This document shows, one piece after another, positions 8,339 to 17,183 of a stretch of 64,000 nt of DNA (position 1 is the stretch's first letter; every line of letters begins with the position of its first letter). The stretch covers positions 31,119-95,118 of the forward strand of contig NZ_UWYY01000026.1 of NCBI RefSeq assembly GCF_900608595.1. Reading direction: 5' to 3'. Below the pieces are notes generated by a model. That model worked only from the letters and a program-made list of their open reading frames with translations. It made no database searches and was not told the DNA's origin. Origin of the DNA: Promicromonospora panici (lineage in GTDB: Bacteria > Actinomycetota > Actinomycetes > Actinomycetales > Cellulomonadaceae). The position numbers and the translations under genes are program-made.

Positions 8339-10399
8339 ATGGACGGCATCGGGACGGGTGACCCGGCCACCGACGGCGACGACCACGGTGTCCAGGTCGA
8401 GGTTCTCCGGACGCACGACGAGGAGTTCACCGAGTTCGTCCGCGACGCCGCCCCGTACCTGCACCGCACGGCCTACCTGTTGTCCGGCGACGTCCTCCAG
8501 GCGGAGGAACTGGTTCAGGCCACGTTCGAGCGCGTCTATCGGGCGTGGCACAAGGCACGGGACGGCTCTCCCCGCGCCTACGCCCGCCGGATCCTGGTCA
8601 ACCTGCGGATAGACGGCTGGCGTCGACGGCGCCGTGAGACATTTCCTGGCGACGACGAGCTCCAGCTCCCGCCGACGTCGGACCATGCCTCGCACATAGA
8701 GCTGCGGGACGAGCTGGTCCGCGCCCTGGCGCGGCTGTCGGCCACCCAGCGCCGCGTCGTCGTGCTGAGGCACCTGCTCGACCTGACCGAGGCGCAGGTC
8801 GCCCGCGAGCTGGGCCTGCCGTTGGGGACCGTCAAGGCCGCCAACTCGCGTGGGCTCGCCCGCTTGCGGGACCTGTTCCGCGAGGCCGCTGAAGCGATCG
8901 AGCCGGTGACACCCGACGAGGAAGGCGTGCTGGAGGCGAGCCGCCGTGCGCTGCGCCGGCGTCGGACGGCGCAGGGGGTGGGTGCCGTGGGTGCTGCCGT
9001 GCTGCTCGCGCTCGGTGTGCTGACCCGTGGCCCGGTGCCGCTGCCGATCGTGGGGGACGTCGTGCTGCCAGGCGGGCAGCTCATCCTGCCTCTGTTCGAA
9101 GCCTTCGGCTGGGCCGACTCACAGCCCACGCCGACCGCGGTCGCGTGCCCCGCCAAGCAACCGGCGCCACCCCCGGTGCGTGTCGTGATCCAGGGCGAGG
9201 AGCTTGTCCCGACACGCACACCGCTGGAGGTCGACCTGGCCGACGCGCGGGCCCTGACCTGCCACGACGTGACGGTGGAGGCGATCGTCAACGGCTCGGC
9301 CGATGACGGTTCGGCGCTGCTGGACCCGAGCGGGCTCACGGAGACCGGCGACGTCTGGGGGCCGGTTCTGGGGCCGGATGGCACCGACGGGCTGGTCACC
9401 GCGGCGTACGTCGACCCTGGTGCCTTCGGGCCCGCGGCGGCCGGACCGGCGGCCCGCACCACGACGATCCGCCAGGAGGCGGCGCTGCCGGAGCTGCTCA
9501 CGGTCAGAAATGACCATGCGGCCTGGATCGAGGTGGCCCAGGACGGCGCCGAACCCGCCGTGGAGACGGACCTCAGCAGCGTCATCTACCTGCGAGCGGG
9601 GCGGGCCGGCGACGTGCCGTTCACGGTCATGATGCTCAACGGCACGACGCCCCAGAGCACACCGCAGGCGATAGCCCTCACCCGGGACACCGTCATGTGG
9701 CTGACCGGGGAACCCGGAGACCAGAACCTGTACACGGCGGTCGTGACCAGCCCGTACGATCCGGGCTACGCGGGCGGGATATCGGACAGCGAGGCGGCCG
9801 CCGATCTCCGGGACGACCTGGGCCCCGGCTGGACCGCCATCGGCGGCTCCGACGACGAGGCCGTCGCGGCACATCTGGAGCCCGGCCGGAACGGCCTCAG
9901 CACGACAACGATCCGGGGCTTCGACGGGAACGTCGAATGGGACGTGGACAACGGCGTCGCGTACGACACCACCGGCACCGACCTCGTGAGCTTCGAGCAC
10001 GACGAGTCGCTGTTCGTCAGCGACGTCACGATCTCCCCGGAGCTCGTGGCCTGGGTACTCGCGCCGGCCGACGGCGCGGCCGCCGACAGCCTTCTCTATG
10101 TCCGGGACCGGCGGAACGGCTCTGACAGCCAGGTGCGCATCCCCGACGGACTCGTCTCGAGCCTGACGGCGTCGGACGGCGTCCTCACCTGGAACGTCGA
10201 CCGCGGCTCCGCGCCGGGGGCCTACCTGTACCGCGCGACGCCGTCGGCCTCGGGCTATCCCGGGCCGGACCTCGCACGGATACCGGGCACGGCCATGTCG
10301 GTCGGGCTGGCGGGCAGCCGGGTCGCCTGGCGTGAGCAATCCGGCAACCACCAGTGGCTGAGCGTGGGCACGGTCGCCCCCACCCCGGACCTCGACTGA
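8339..10399 (+). CDS. SigE-type ECF sigma factor fused to a transmembrane sensor-like domain (copy 2)
   Basis: A 686-residue paralogue of the preceding gene with the same architecture: sigma region 2 (about 25-90), region 4 (about 120-175, ELGLPLGTVKAANSRGLARL), a membrane segment near 214-232 (AAVLLALGVLTRG) and a long extracytoplasmic domain. The cysteine pair is kept (VACPAK; LTCHDV). The C-terminal end LYRATPSASGYPGPDLARIPG mirrors copy 1. ATG 8339 follows GAGGGCGGGA, in the position equivalent to GTG 6246. The sigma part is far better conserved between copies than the middle of the outer domain, so ligand or signal specificity has probably diverged. Confidence 0.85.
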   Translation: MDGIGTGDPATDGDDHGVQVEVLRTHDEEFTEFVRDAAPYLHRTAYLLSGDVLQAEELVQATFERVYRAWHKARDGSPRAYARRILVNLRIDGWRRRRRETFPGDDELQLPPTSDHASHIELRDELVRALARLSATQRRVVVLRHLLDLTEAQVARELGLPLGTVKAANSRGLARLRDLFREAAEAIEPVTPDEEGVLEASRRALRRRRTAQGVGAVGAAVLLALGVLTRGPVPLPIVGDVVLPGGQLILPLFEAFGWADSQPTPTAVACPAKQPAPPPVRVVIQGEELVPTRTPLEVDLADARALTCHDVTVEAIVNGSADDGSALLDPSGLTETGDVWGPVLGPDGTDGLVTAAYVDPGAFGPAAAGPAARTTTIRQEAALPELLTVRNDHAAWIEVAQDGAEPAVETDLSSVIYLRAGRAGDVPFTVMMLNGTTPQSTPQAIALTRDTVMWLTGEPGDQNLYTAVVTSPYDPGYAGGISDSEAAADLRDDLGPGWTAIGGSDDEAVAAHLEPGRNGLSTTTIRGFDGNVEWDVDNGVAYDTTGTDLVSFEHDESLFVSDVTISPELVAWVLAPADGAAADSLLYVRDRRNGSDSQVRIPDGLVSSLTASDGVLTWNVDRGSAPGAYLYRATPSASGYPGPDLARIPGTAMSVGLAGSRVAWREQSGNHQWLSVGTVAPTPDLD

Positions 10400-10404
10400 A
10401 ACCC

Positions 10405-10806
10405 CTACTCGTTCTCGGCGATCTCCCTGGACTGCCGGTCGATGTCCACCGGGTCGAGCCCACGCTCACGGAGCAGGGCATCCACCTTGGCCTCGAGCCG
10501 CTGGTCGCCCTCGCGCGACTGCGACGACCCCCAGAAGTAGAACATCCCCAGGCCGACCGCCTGCCAGACGAGCTGCAGGAACTCGGACTGCCAGTTCTCG
10601 AACGTCGACGCCAGGAAGTCAGGCCAGTACTCGATCCAGGAGAACGACTTGCCCAGGTCGCTCGCCTCGTTGCCGAACTGAATCGCCTGGAACACGAACT
10701 GCGCGATCCAGGACAGCAGGAAGAACGCCCCGGTGACCAGCCCGAACGAGTAGGCCTTCCAGAACACCGGGCGAGACTTGATCTCGTCAGCCTTTGCGTC
10801 GCTCAT
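10405..10806 (-). CDS. DUF6766-like small membrane protein
   Basis: A 133-residue protein with two hydrophobic segments (about 20-45, VTGAFFLLSWIAQFVFQAI; about 80-98, LVWQAVGLGMFYFW). A conserved-looking stretch FLASTFENWQSEFLQL lies between them, the hallmark of the DUF6766 family. The tail is charged and may form a short coiled coil. ATG 10806 is chosen because AGGAGG precedes it by five bases. It converges with sigma copy 2, with six bases between the stop codons. Function unknown. Confidence 0.75.
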   Translation of the reverse strand: MSDAKADEIKSRPVFWKAYSFGLVTGAFFLLSWIAQFVFQAIQFGNEASDLGKSFSWIEYWPDFLASTFENWQSEFLQLVWQAVGLGMFYFWGSSQSREGDQRLEAKVDALLRERGLDPVDIDRQSREIAENE

Positions 10807-10877
10807 CACGCCTCCTGGCAGTTGACGTTCGGTGTCCCGGACGTGGGACGTCAGTCCCATAAACCTAGGCCGGTGGG

Positions 10878-11564
10878 TCAGTCGGCGCCCGGCGGAACCG
10901 GGTTGTCCAGGAACTCGTCGATCGCCTCGCGCGTCGGGAAAACTGTCACGTTCGGGCCCGAGAACAGGTGCACGAGCGTGTAGGCGATATCCCGCACCGC
11001 GATGTTCGCGAGGTTGGAGGCCTGCCGCAGCTGCTCGAACGCCGACTCCTCGTCGATGCCGTGGACCACCATCAGCACGCCCTTGGCCTGCTCGATCACC
11101 GCACGCCGCTCCGCCGAGGCCTGGATCGACGCCGTCGCCTCGCGCGCCGCTGCCTCGCGCTGTGACTTGGTGACGTCGATGAAGTACCCGAAGAGCTCGG
11201 TCACCTGGCCCGTGGCGGGATCACGCCGCCCCTGGCCCGTCACGGCGAGCGTTCGCGTCTTGCCGTGCGCGTCCCGGATCCGGTGCACCGAGCTGAACGG
11301 CTGCCCTGTCTCGGCGGCACGCCGCAGCACCCCGTCGACCCGCGCGCGGTCGTCCGGGTGCTTGTGCGAGAGCATGAGCGGCGTCGTCGGGACGATCTGC
11401 CCCGGCTCGAAACCGTGCATCACGTACACCTCGTCGGACCACGCCCACCGGCCGGTCGCCAGGTCGAGCCGGTACCGACCCACTGGCGGTCGGTCACCTG
11501 CGGCAAGCACTTCCTCAGCCTTGTCCTCCAGCGGGCGCTCGGCAGGCGTTTGTGCGGAGCTCAC
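10878..11564 (-). CDS. PAS-ANTAR signalling protein (RNA-binding antiterminator type)
   Basis: A 228-residue protein. Residues about 25-125 form a PAS fold of the PAS_3 type (WSDEVYVMHGFEPGQIVPTT, then HPDDRARVDGVLRRA and a closing GYFIDVT strand). Residues about 145-200 form an ANTAR helical bundle (ERRAVIEQAKGVLMVVHGID, then AFEQLRQASNLANIAVRDIA). ANTAR domains bind paired hairpins in nascent RNA and prevent termination; here the PAS module would supply the signal. GTG 11564 has AAGGAG six bases upstream; the longer in-frame extension to 11672 has no ribosome site. Target transcripts cannot be read from this window. Confidence 0.87.
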   Translation of the reverse strand: MSSAQTPAERPLEDKAEEVLAAGDRPPVGRYRLDLATGRWAWSDEVYVMHGFEPGQIVPTTPLMLSHKHPDDRARVDGVLRRAAETGQPFSSVHRIRDAHGKTRTLAVTGQGRRDPATGQVTELFGYFIDVTKSQREAAAREATASIQASAERRAVIEQAKGVLMVVHGIDEESAFEQLRQASNLANIAVRDIAYTLVHLFSGPNVTVFPTREAIDEFLDNPVPPGAD

Positions 11565-11708
11565 GACGCTCCTTCCGGGGCGGGGTTCGCGGAACTTGTG
11601 CTCTGACAGTACGGGATATGCGACCTGCCAGCGCCAGGGATAACGTGAGAAAGGTCGAGGAAAGGCCACCACGTCGGTTCAAGATGCCGCACGACGATGG
11701 AGGACCAG

Positions 11709-12569
11709 ATGAGCCAGGACCAACCCTTCCCACCACAGCAGCAGAACCCGCCCGGTATGACCGATCAGATGATCCCCACGCCGGACCACGGGGAGGCGAG
11801 CTATGTCGGCAGCGAGAAACTCGTCGGCTACAAGGCTTTGGTGACCGGCGGTGACTCCGGCATCGGGCGGGCGATCGCCATCGCGTTCGCCCGCGAGGGG
11901 GCCGACGTCGCCGTCTCCTACCTTCCCGAGGAGGAGAAGGACGCGCGGGTGACCGCGGAGTGGGTCCACAAGGCGGGCCGCCAGTGCGCGCTCCTCCCCG
12001 GCGACCTCCGGGACGAGGCGACCGCCCGCGGCGTCGCCCACCGGGCGGCCGGCGAGCTGGGTGGCCTGGACGTACTGGTGAACAACGCGGGCTACCAGAT
12101 GGCTCGGCGCGAGGCGATCGAGGACGTGACGACCGACGAGCTGGACCGGGTGCTCAAGACCAATCTGTACGCGCTGTTCTGGGTGACGCAGTCGGCGCTC
12201 GGGCACCTCGGCGAGGGCAGTGCGATCATCAACAACTCGTCGATTCAGGCGTACCAGCCGTCGAGCTCGCTGCTCGACTACGCCGCAACGAAAGCCGCCA
12301 TCAACAACATCACGGTGAACCTCGCCGCCGAGCTGGGCCCCCGGGGCATACGGGTGAACGCCGTGGCGCCGGGGCCGATCTGGACGCCCCTGCAGCCGGC
12401 CACCCAGCCGGAGCAGAAGGTCGCATCCTTCGGCTCGGACACTCCCCTGGGCCGCGCCGGCCAGCCCGCCGAGGTCGCACCGGCCTTCGTGTTCCTGGCG
12501 TCGCTCGTGACGGCGTCGTACATCTCCGGGACGGTCCTCGGAGTGACCGGCGGGCGGCCGGTGTTCTGA
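11709..12569 (+). CDS. Short-chain dehydrogenase/reductase, general-stress (YghA/YhdF) type
   Basis: A 286-residue SDR with the extended N-terminus (PPQQQNPPGMTDQMIPTPDHGE) characteristic of the YghA/YhdF subgroup. It shows the cofactor motif TGGDSGIGRA, the NNAG motif (VLVNNAGYQMARR) and the catalytic Ser...Tyr-x-x-x-Lys (NNSSIQAY and YAATKAA). ATG 11709 has GGAGG seven bases upstream; ATG 11697 overlaps that ribosome site and is less likely. The substrate is unknown. It is divergent from the PAS-ANTAR gene with a 144-base gap. Confidence 0.92.
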   Translation: MSQDQPFPPQQQNPPGMTDQMIPTPDHGEASYVGSEKLVGYKALVTGGDSGIGRAIAIAFAREGADVAVSYLPEEEKDARVTAEWVHKAGRQCALLPGDLRDEATARGVAHRAAGELGGLDVLVNNAGYQMARREAIEDVTTDELDRVLKTNLYALFWVTQSALGHLGEGSAIINNSSIQAYQPSSSLLDYAATKAAINNITVNLAAELGPRGIRVNAVAPGPIWTPLQPATQPEQKVASFGSDTPLGRAGQPAEVAPAFVFLASLVTASYISGTVLGVTGGRPVF

Positions 12570-12598
12570 CGCCCGAGTGGGCGTCCGGTGTTCTGAGC

Positions 12599-13288
12599 TC
12601 AGCCGTTCCCACCGTTCGCCGGCTCCAGGACCTCCACGGTCCCGTGCTCGCCGTCCACCCGGACCCGGTCACCCGTGCGCAGCCGCATCGTCGCGTTGCC
12701 GCAGCCCACGACCGCCGGGATCCCGAGCTCGCGGGCGACGATGGCGGCGTGCGAGAGCGGCGCCCCGACGTCGGTCACGACGGCGGCGGCACGCGGGAAG
12801 AGCGGCGTCCAGCCCACGTTGGTGACCGCGGTGACCAGGACCTCGCCGGGCAGCAGCGCCTCGGCGTCGTCCACCGAGAGCACCACTCGGGCGACGCCGT
12901 CGACCACGCCGGTCGCGCCCGGAAAGCCCCGGACCTGATCACTGGCCGCGGCCTCCTGGCCGTGCTCGTCGAAGACGTCGGTGCGCCGGTTCGGATCGGC
13001 CGCCCACCGCACCGGGTCGAACCGGCCCCGGATCACGGCGGGGTAGGCGGGCAGGCTCCGGTACTGCTCATACGTGGCCCGGCGGATCCGGATGACGTCG
13101 TGCGGCGCCGCGCCGCCCTCGAGAACCGCGAGGAGCTCGTCGACGTCCAGGTAGAAGACGTCGTCGCCGAGTCGCGTGAGCTCGCCAACCCGGACCGCGA
13201 AGGTACGCAGTGCCCAAAAGGTCCGGATCACCTCGGAGCGCGTACTCTCCCGGTCCCGCGCGGTCTTGGACCAGCGATCCAGCCGACG
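12599..13288 (-). pseudogene. 5'-truncated PEP-utilising enzyme (rifampicin phosphotransferase/PEP synthase-like)
   Basis: The leftward frame encodes about 225 C-terminal residues of a PEP-utilising enzyme. It reads RLDRWSKTARDRESTRSEVI, then WALRTFAVRVGELTRLGDDVFYL, and ends in the mobile swivelling domain with its phosphohistidine motif TDVGAPLSHAAIVARELGIP. Full-length relatives are about 700-900 residues with an N-terminal ATP-grasp domain; that part is wholly absent. Family-like sequence stops near 13288, where the 5' flank of a truncated sigma gene begins on the other strand. Without the ATP-binding domain it cannot carry out the family reaction. GTG 13231 could still start a 210-residue product. 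Confidence 0.75.
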
Positions 13289-13289
13289 G

Positions 13290-13497
13290 TGGGAAACATG
13301 ACGAGGGAGAGCGCACGACGATGTCTGCCTACGTGAGCGACGACGCGTTGGTCACGATCGACATCGCGCGGACCAAGGACCAGGAGTTCACGGCGTTCGT
13401 GCAGGACGCCGGGCCGTACCTTTACAAGCGGGTCGCGTTCCAGTGCGGTGCCCGCGACTCTGACGGTGACCGTCCCGGAGGATGCCATCTTCCGTAG
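13290..13497 (+). pseudogene. Truncated fourth sigma-sensor paralogue
   Basis: ATG 13321, preceded by GGGAGAGCGCACGACG, opens a frame whose first 35 codons match the sigma paralogues (TKDQEFTAFVQDAGPYLYK against RDAEFTAFVRDSGAYLHR in copy 1). The upstream bases GGTGGGAAACATGACGAG also match the flank before copies 1 and 2, but the -35/-10 block is missing. After about codon 38 the similarity stops and the frame ends at 13497. In another frame the tail reads VPATLTVTVPEDAIFRSYD before a stop at about 13506, possibly the end of an unrelated gene. The copy is decayed by large deletion. Confidence 0.65.
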
Positions 13498-13564
13498 TTA
13501 CGACTGACTTCCGTTGGCGTCGCTCAACGGACCAGTTGCGGACGCTGACGGTGAGGGCAGCAAG

Positions 13565-13642
13565 AAGGTCCGCCTCCACCACACGGTTCGGCATGCTTTC
13601 TCGCAGGAATGCATGCGTGATCGTGTGGTGGAGGCGGACCTT
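13565..13642. terminator. 21-bp perfect inverted repeat between convergent genes
   Basis: The arms AAGGTCCGCCTCCACCACACG (split here: AAGGTCCGCC-TCCACCACACG; 13565-13585) and their exact complement (13622-13642) enclose a 36-base loop that carries GCATGC twice. It sits between the sigma remnant and the 3' end of the Ig-like gene, where a bidirectional terminator is expected. The long loop is unusual for a simple intrinsic terminator, and no U-tract is obvious. Confidence 0.5.
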
Positions 13643-13662
13643 TCTGAGTGGAACCAGTCGAG

Positions 13663-15225
13663 CTAGCCGACCGTCACAGTCACCGTCGCCCGCGACGGCG
13701 CCTGCAGGCTCGTGCCCGGGTACTTCGCGATCCACTTGCCGGAGGTGCTGGTCGAGACCTGAGTCGAGTAGGTCCCGTTGGAGCCGGTCCTCACCGTCTT
13801 CTTGTAGACCGGGGCCGACGCACCGGCCGGGTCGAAGTACAGCTGCACGGGGGTGTTCGGCGCCGGCTTGTCCTGCGCCCCGCCGCCGCTGACCAGCACG
13901 ACCTTACGCACCCCACCGGACAGGGTGATGGTCCCCGGAGCAGGGAGCGACGTCGAGGACGCCGTGACGGTGGTGGTGCTGGCGCGCTTCACCACGATGG
14001 TCGTGACCGTCGAGTCCTGGACCAGCACATCGTGCGTACAGTTGCTCGCGCCGCTGGCGGCGTCGTTCGCATCCCAATCCGGTGCCGAACAGGCCTTCAT
14101 GGCGTCCCGGAGGCCGATGTCGTAGATGCCGGCCGGGTGGGTCGGGTTGAAGGTGAACGTCACGGTGCTCGTGCCGACGCCCGCGTGCGTCATCTCGCGC
14201 TGCACCCGGTACCCGTCAGGGAAGCTGCCCTCGCCGCGCTGGCTCTCGGCGCTGACCCAGCCGGACTTCCCGCCGATGGTGAAGCCCAGGCTGCCGATGT
14301 CGACCCGTCGCTGCGCCGGCGCCAGGCCGACCACGACGTCGTGCGTCATCAGGTGATCGCCTGCGGTGTGGCCGTTCTGGGTCGCGCTGACCGAACCTTG
14401 CCGCAGTGTGGTGGTGCGCTCCCGTTCCGCGGAGGTGATGGTCCAGATCGCACGGGCGCCCGAGTCCGTCTGCGACATCTCGGCGCGCCACTTCCCGGAC
14501 GCACCGGGCTTCTGCCGGCTCGTGAAGTAACCACGGGAGTCGGTTGTGAGAGTCGCCTTGAGGGCCTCGGGCGCGTCGCCCGTCGGGTCGAAGTAGAGCT
14601 TCACCTCCTGCCCGGTGGCCGGCGCGTAGTCGCCCGTACCCAGGCTCCTGATGTTCGCGGCGCCCGAGACCGAGATCGTCGAGCCCGCGGGCGCGCTCGT
14701 CGGGGACGTCCAGATCATCGGGATGTTGCGCTGCGCCCGGAACGGCACCAGCACTGGGTTCGTGGTGCGGATCGGCACGTTGACGACACCGTCGTCGGTG
14801 GTCACCGCGACCTCCGCGTTCACGCTGACCTCGTAGACGCCCGACTTCGCGTCCGCCGACAGCGGGACCGTCGAGGTCCATGCGTTGGTCGCGCCCGAGG
14901 GGACGAACTGCGCGCCCTGGAGGAAGCGATCGTCCGGGTCGACCATCGTCATGCTCCCGGACCGCATGGACGCTGAATTCCCGTTGTGCGTGATGCTGAG
15001 CGTCCCGACGATGGACCCCTGCACGTCCGAACCGGGCGGCAACGAGATCTTCGCGGTGACGGTAACGTCCTCCACCTGCCTCGTCATGGTCTGCGACTGC
15101 CCCGCAGAGGGTCCGGGCGACGCCGGCCCCTCAGGTGTCACGGCCATGCTCGACGTCGCAAGGCCGGTCGTCATCAGTGTCGCGCCGAGCGCCATGCTCA
15201 GCGGCACACGCATCTTTGATCTCAT
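13663..15225 (-). CDS. Secreted Ig-like/beta-sandwich protein
   Basis: A 520-residue exported protein of unknown function. Residues 1-30 form a signal peptide (MRSKMRVPLSMALGATLMTT, then LATSSMA). The rest is Thr/Ser-rich with several beta-sandwich repeats. Two contain a repeated core, VKLYFDPTGDAPEALKATLT in the middle and VQLYFDPAGASAPVYKKTVR near the C-terminus, each followed by a G-Y-F/T-Y strand and a GKW...A segment as in carboxypeptidase-regulatory or calcineurin-like Ig folds. There is no sorting signal, so release into the medium is likely. ATG 15225 (GAGGGGG nine bases upstream) is preferred over the overlapping GTG 15228. Confidence 0.75.
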   Translation of the reverse strand: MRSKMRVPLSMALGATLMTTGLATSSMAVTPEGPASPGPSAGQSQTMTRQVEDVTVTAKISLPPGSDVQGSIVGTLSITHNGNSASMRSGSMTMVDPDDRFLQGAQFVPSGATNAWTSTVPLSADAKSGVYEVSVNAEVAVTTDDGVVNVPIRTTNPVLVPFRAQRNIPMIWTSPTSAPAGSTISVSGAANIRSLGTGDYAPATGQEVKLYFDPTGDAPEALKATLTTDSRGYFTSRQKPGASGKWRAEMSQTDSGARAIWTITSAERERTTTLRQGSVSATQNGHTAGDHLMTHDVVVGLAPAQRRVDIGSLGFTIGGKSGWVSAESQRGEGSFPDGYRVQREMTHAGVGTSTVTFTFNPTHPAGIYDIGLRDAMKACSAPDWDANDAASGASNCTHDVLVQDSTVTTIVVKRASTTTVTASSTSLPAPGTITLSGGVRKVVLVSGGGAQDKPAPNTPVQLYFDPAGASAPVYKKTVRTGSNGTYSTQVSTSTSGKWIAKYPGTSLQAPSRATVTVTVG

Positions 15226-15378
15226 CACTGCACGCCCCCTCTTCCTCGGGACACGGACGCGTCCCGCCCAGCCGCATGTTCTCCCGGGTGACCGGGGCGG
15301 GCCACGGGGGGCGGTGATGCGACCGGGTGAATTTCTCTCGATCTGCCAGACGTACGCGACAGTTGCGACAATGGGACT

Positions 15379-15843
15379 GTGCAGAGTGACGGACGCAGCG
15401 AATCCCCCGCCGAACGCGCCGATCGGAACTGGAACGAGCTCCTCCAGGAGCTACGGGTCATGCAGACCGGCGTGCAGATCCTCACGGGGTTTCTGCTCAC
15501 GCTGCCTTTTCAGGCCCGGTTCGCCCAGCTGGACGACTACCAGCGCACCGTCTACCTGGTCCTGGTCGTGACGTCTGTGGCAGCGACCGCCCTCATCGTG
15601 GCGCCGGTCAGCGTGCACCGGGCGCTGTTCCGCAAGCAGATGAAGCGCCACATCGTCACCCTGGGCGACGCGCTCACACGCATAGCGCTCGGCGTGCTGG
15701 CCCTGGTGATGACGGGCGCCGCCCTGCTCGTGTTCGACGTCGTGGTCGGGCGGACCGCGGGGATCGTCGCCGGCGCCTGTGTGCTCGTGGTGCTGGCGAT
15801 CGTGTGGGTGGTCCTGCCGGAGGTGCTGCGGCGCCGGGGGTGA
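15379..15843 (+). CDS. DUF6328 family membrane protein
   Basis: A 154-residue protein. The N-terminal motif RNWNELLQELRVMQTGVQIL, followed directly by TGFLLTLPFQARFAQLD, is the signature of DUF6328. It has four hydrophobic segments (about 35-50, 60-78, 100-120, 128-147). The GTG start at 15379 gives the usual family length. It ends exactly one base before the convergent aminotransferase stop codon. Function unknown; family members are small actinobacterial membrane proteins. Confidence 0.85.
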   Translation: MQSDGRSESPAERADRNWNELLQELRVMQTGVQILTGFLLTLPFQARFAQLDDYQRTVYLVLVVTSVAATALIVAPVSVHRALFRKQMKRHIVTLGDALTRIALGVLALVMTGAALLVFDVVVGRTAGIVAGACVLVVLAIVWVVLPEVLRRRG

Positions 15844-17013
15844 TCAGAGCGTCTTGTGCCACGCGACGATCCGGTCCACCGCACGCGTCACCGTGTCCAG
15901 CGACGACGCGAACGACAGCCGCACCCACTCGTGCCCCTGGGCCCCGTCGAAGTCGGTCCCGGGGGTGATGGCGACGTCGGCCTCGGCGAGGAGCCGCGCG
16001 CAGTACGTGACGGAGTCCAGCCCGAACGACGCGATGTTGCCGTACAGGTAGAACGCGCCATCGGCGGGGGCGACGGGCCGCCAGCCGAGCTCACCGAGCC
16101 GCTCCAGGAGCAGGGTGCGCGACGACGCGTACCGGGCCACGTTCTCCGCCGCGGCCGCATATCCCTCGGGTGTGAACGCGGCGATGCCCGCCTGCTGTGC
16201 CAGCGCCGGCGGCGAGAGCGCCACGTTGCCGGCGAGTGCGTCGACCGGCGCGACCAGCTCGTCGGGCAGCACGAGCCAGCCGAGGCGCCAGCCGGTCATC
16301 GCCCAGTACTTCGAGAACGAGTTCACGACGACAGCGCCCTGGCCGACGAACGTCGCCGCCGTCGCCTGCGCGACCTCGTCCGAGTACGCGATGCCGTGGT
16401 AGATCTCGTCGCTGATCAGGCGCACGTCGTGGTCAGCGCACCACTCGGCGATCGCGGCCAGCTCGGCCGGCGTGATCATCGTGCCCGTCGGGTTCGCGGG
16501 TGAGGCGACCATGACGCCGTCGAGCCCGCCGCCGTAGTACGCCTCGTTGAGCTGCGACACCGTGGGCTGGTAGCGGGTCTCCGGGCCGCAGTCGAGCTCG
16601 ACGACCTCGCAGCCCAGCGCGGAGAGGATGTTCTTGTACGCGGGGTAGCCGGGCCGGGCGAGGGCCACCCGGTCGCCGACGTCGAACGAGGCGAGGAACG
16701 CGAGCACGAACCCGCCGCTCGAGCCCGTGGTGACGGCGATGCGCGCGGGGTCGACGTCGACGTCGTACCAGCGCTTGTAGTGTCCGGCGATCTCGGCGCG
16801 CAGCGCGGGGACACCCATCGCCTCGGTGTAGCCGAGGGTGCCGTCACGGAGCAGCTCGATCGCCCGCTCCCGCACGACGTCGGACGCGCCGGTGGACGGC
16901 TCCCCCGCGCAGAGATTGAGCACGTCCGCCCCGGTGGCGCGGCGCGCGTTCGCGGCAGCGAGCACCTCCATGACGGCGAACGGGGGCACGTGAGACCGAC
17001 GAGAGACCTTCAT
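15844..17013 (-). CDS. PLP-dependent class I/II aminotransferase
   Basis: A 389-residue fold-type I aminotransferase. Visible motifs are LNLCAGEPSTGASDVV near the N-terminus, TTGSSGGF, the substrate-loop ASPANPTGTM, DEIYHGIAYSD (PLP-interacting Asp/Tyr), the PLP-lysine motif NSFSKYWAMTGWRLGW and the carboxylate-binding arginine in EWVRLSFA. The best start is uncertain: ATGs lie at 17025, 17022 and 17013, and 17013 (MKVSRRSHVPPF) matches the usual family start. The amino-acid specificity is not determinable, although the aspartate-type group is most likely. It faces the MNT/HEPN module across a shared intergenic region. Confidence 0.9.
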   Translation of the reverse strand: MKVSRRSHVPPFAVMEVLAAANARRATGADVLNLCAGEPSTGASDVVRERAIELLRDGTLGYTEAMGVPALRAEIAGHYKRWYDVDVDPARIAVTTGSSGGFVLAFLASFDVGDRVALARPGYPAYKNILSALGCEVVELDCGPETRYQPTVSQLNEAYYGGGLDGVMVASPANPTGTMITPAELAAIAEWCADHDVRLISDEIYHGIAYSDEVAQATAATFVGQGAVVVNSFSKYWAMTGWRLGWLVLPDELVAPVDALAGNVALSPPALAQQAGIAAFTPEGYAAAAENVARYASSRTLLLERLGELGWRPVAPADGAFYLYGNIASFGLDSVTYCARLLAEADVAITPGTDFDGAQGHEWVRLSFASSLDTVTRAVDRIVAWHKTL

Positions 17014-17095
17014 GCGGCCCATCATGACCCACTGCGCTGCCGGACGGCTGAGTCTGACGTTGACGGAAGGAAGTGGTCCTCCCCAGCCCCACTTC

Positions 17096-17153
17096 GGTCC
17101 ACAATCCTGGATGTCTCTCCACAATTATGTATCTGGCGTTAGAATTGTGGACC
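17096..17153 (+). promoter_or_regulatory. Operator array and promoter of the MNT/HEPN module
   Basis: Three half-sites of one sequence: GGTCCACAAT (17096-17105), TCCACAATT (17118-17126) and the inverted AATTGTGGACC (17143-17153). The outer two are perfect complements over ten bases, and the inner pair over nine. A TAGAAT -10-like hexamer (17140-17145) overlaps the last half-site. The segment is conspicuously AT-richer than its surroundings. Binding by the wHTH-bearing nucleotidyltransferase protein or the protein pair is inferred from position. Confidence 0.55.
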
Positions 17154-17183
17154 AACCTATGGCGCCATGTGAAGGGGAGAGCC

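Noticed and set aside
13565..13642. Terminal inverted repeats of an insertion sequence
   Set aside because: The arms are only 36 bases apart with no transposase and no target-site duplication visible.
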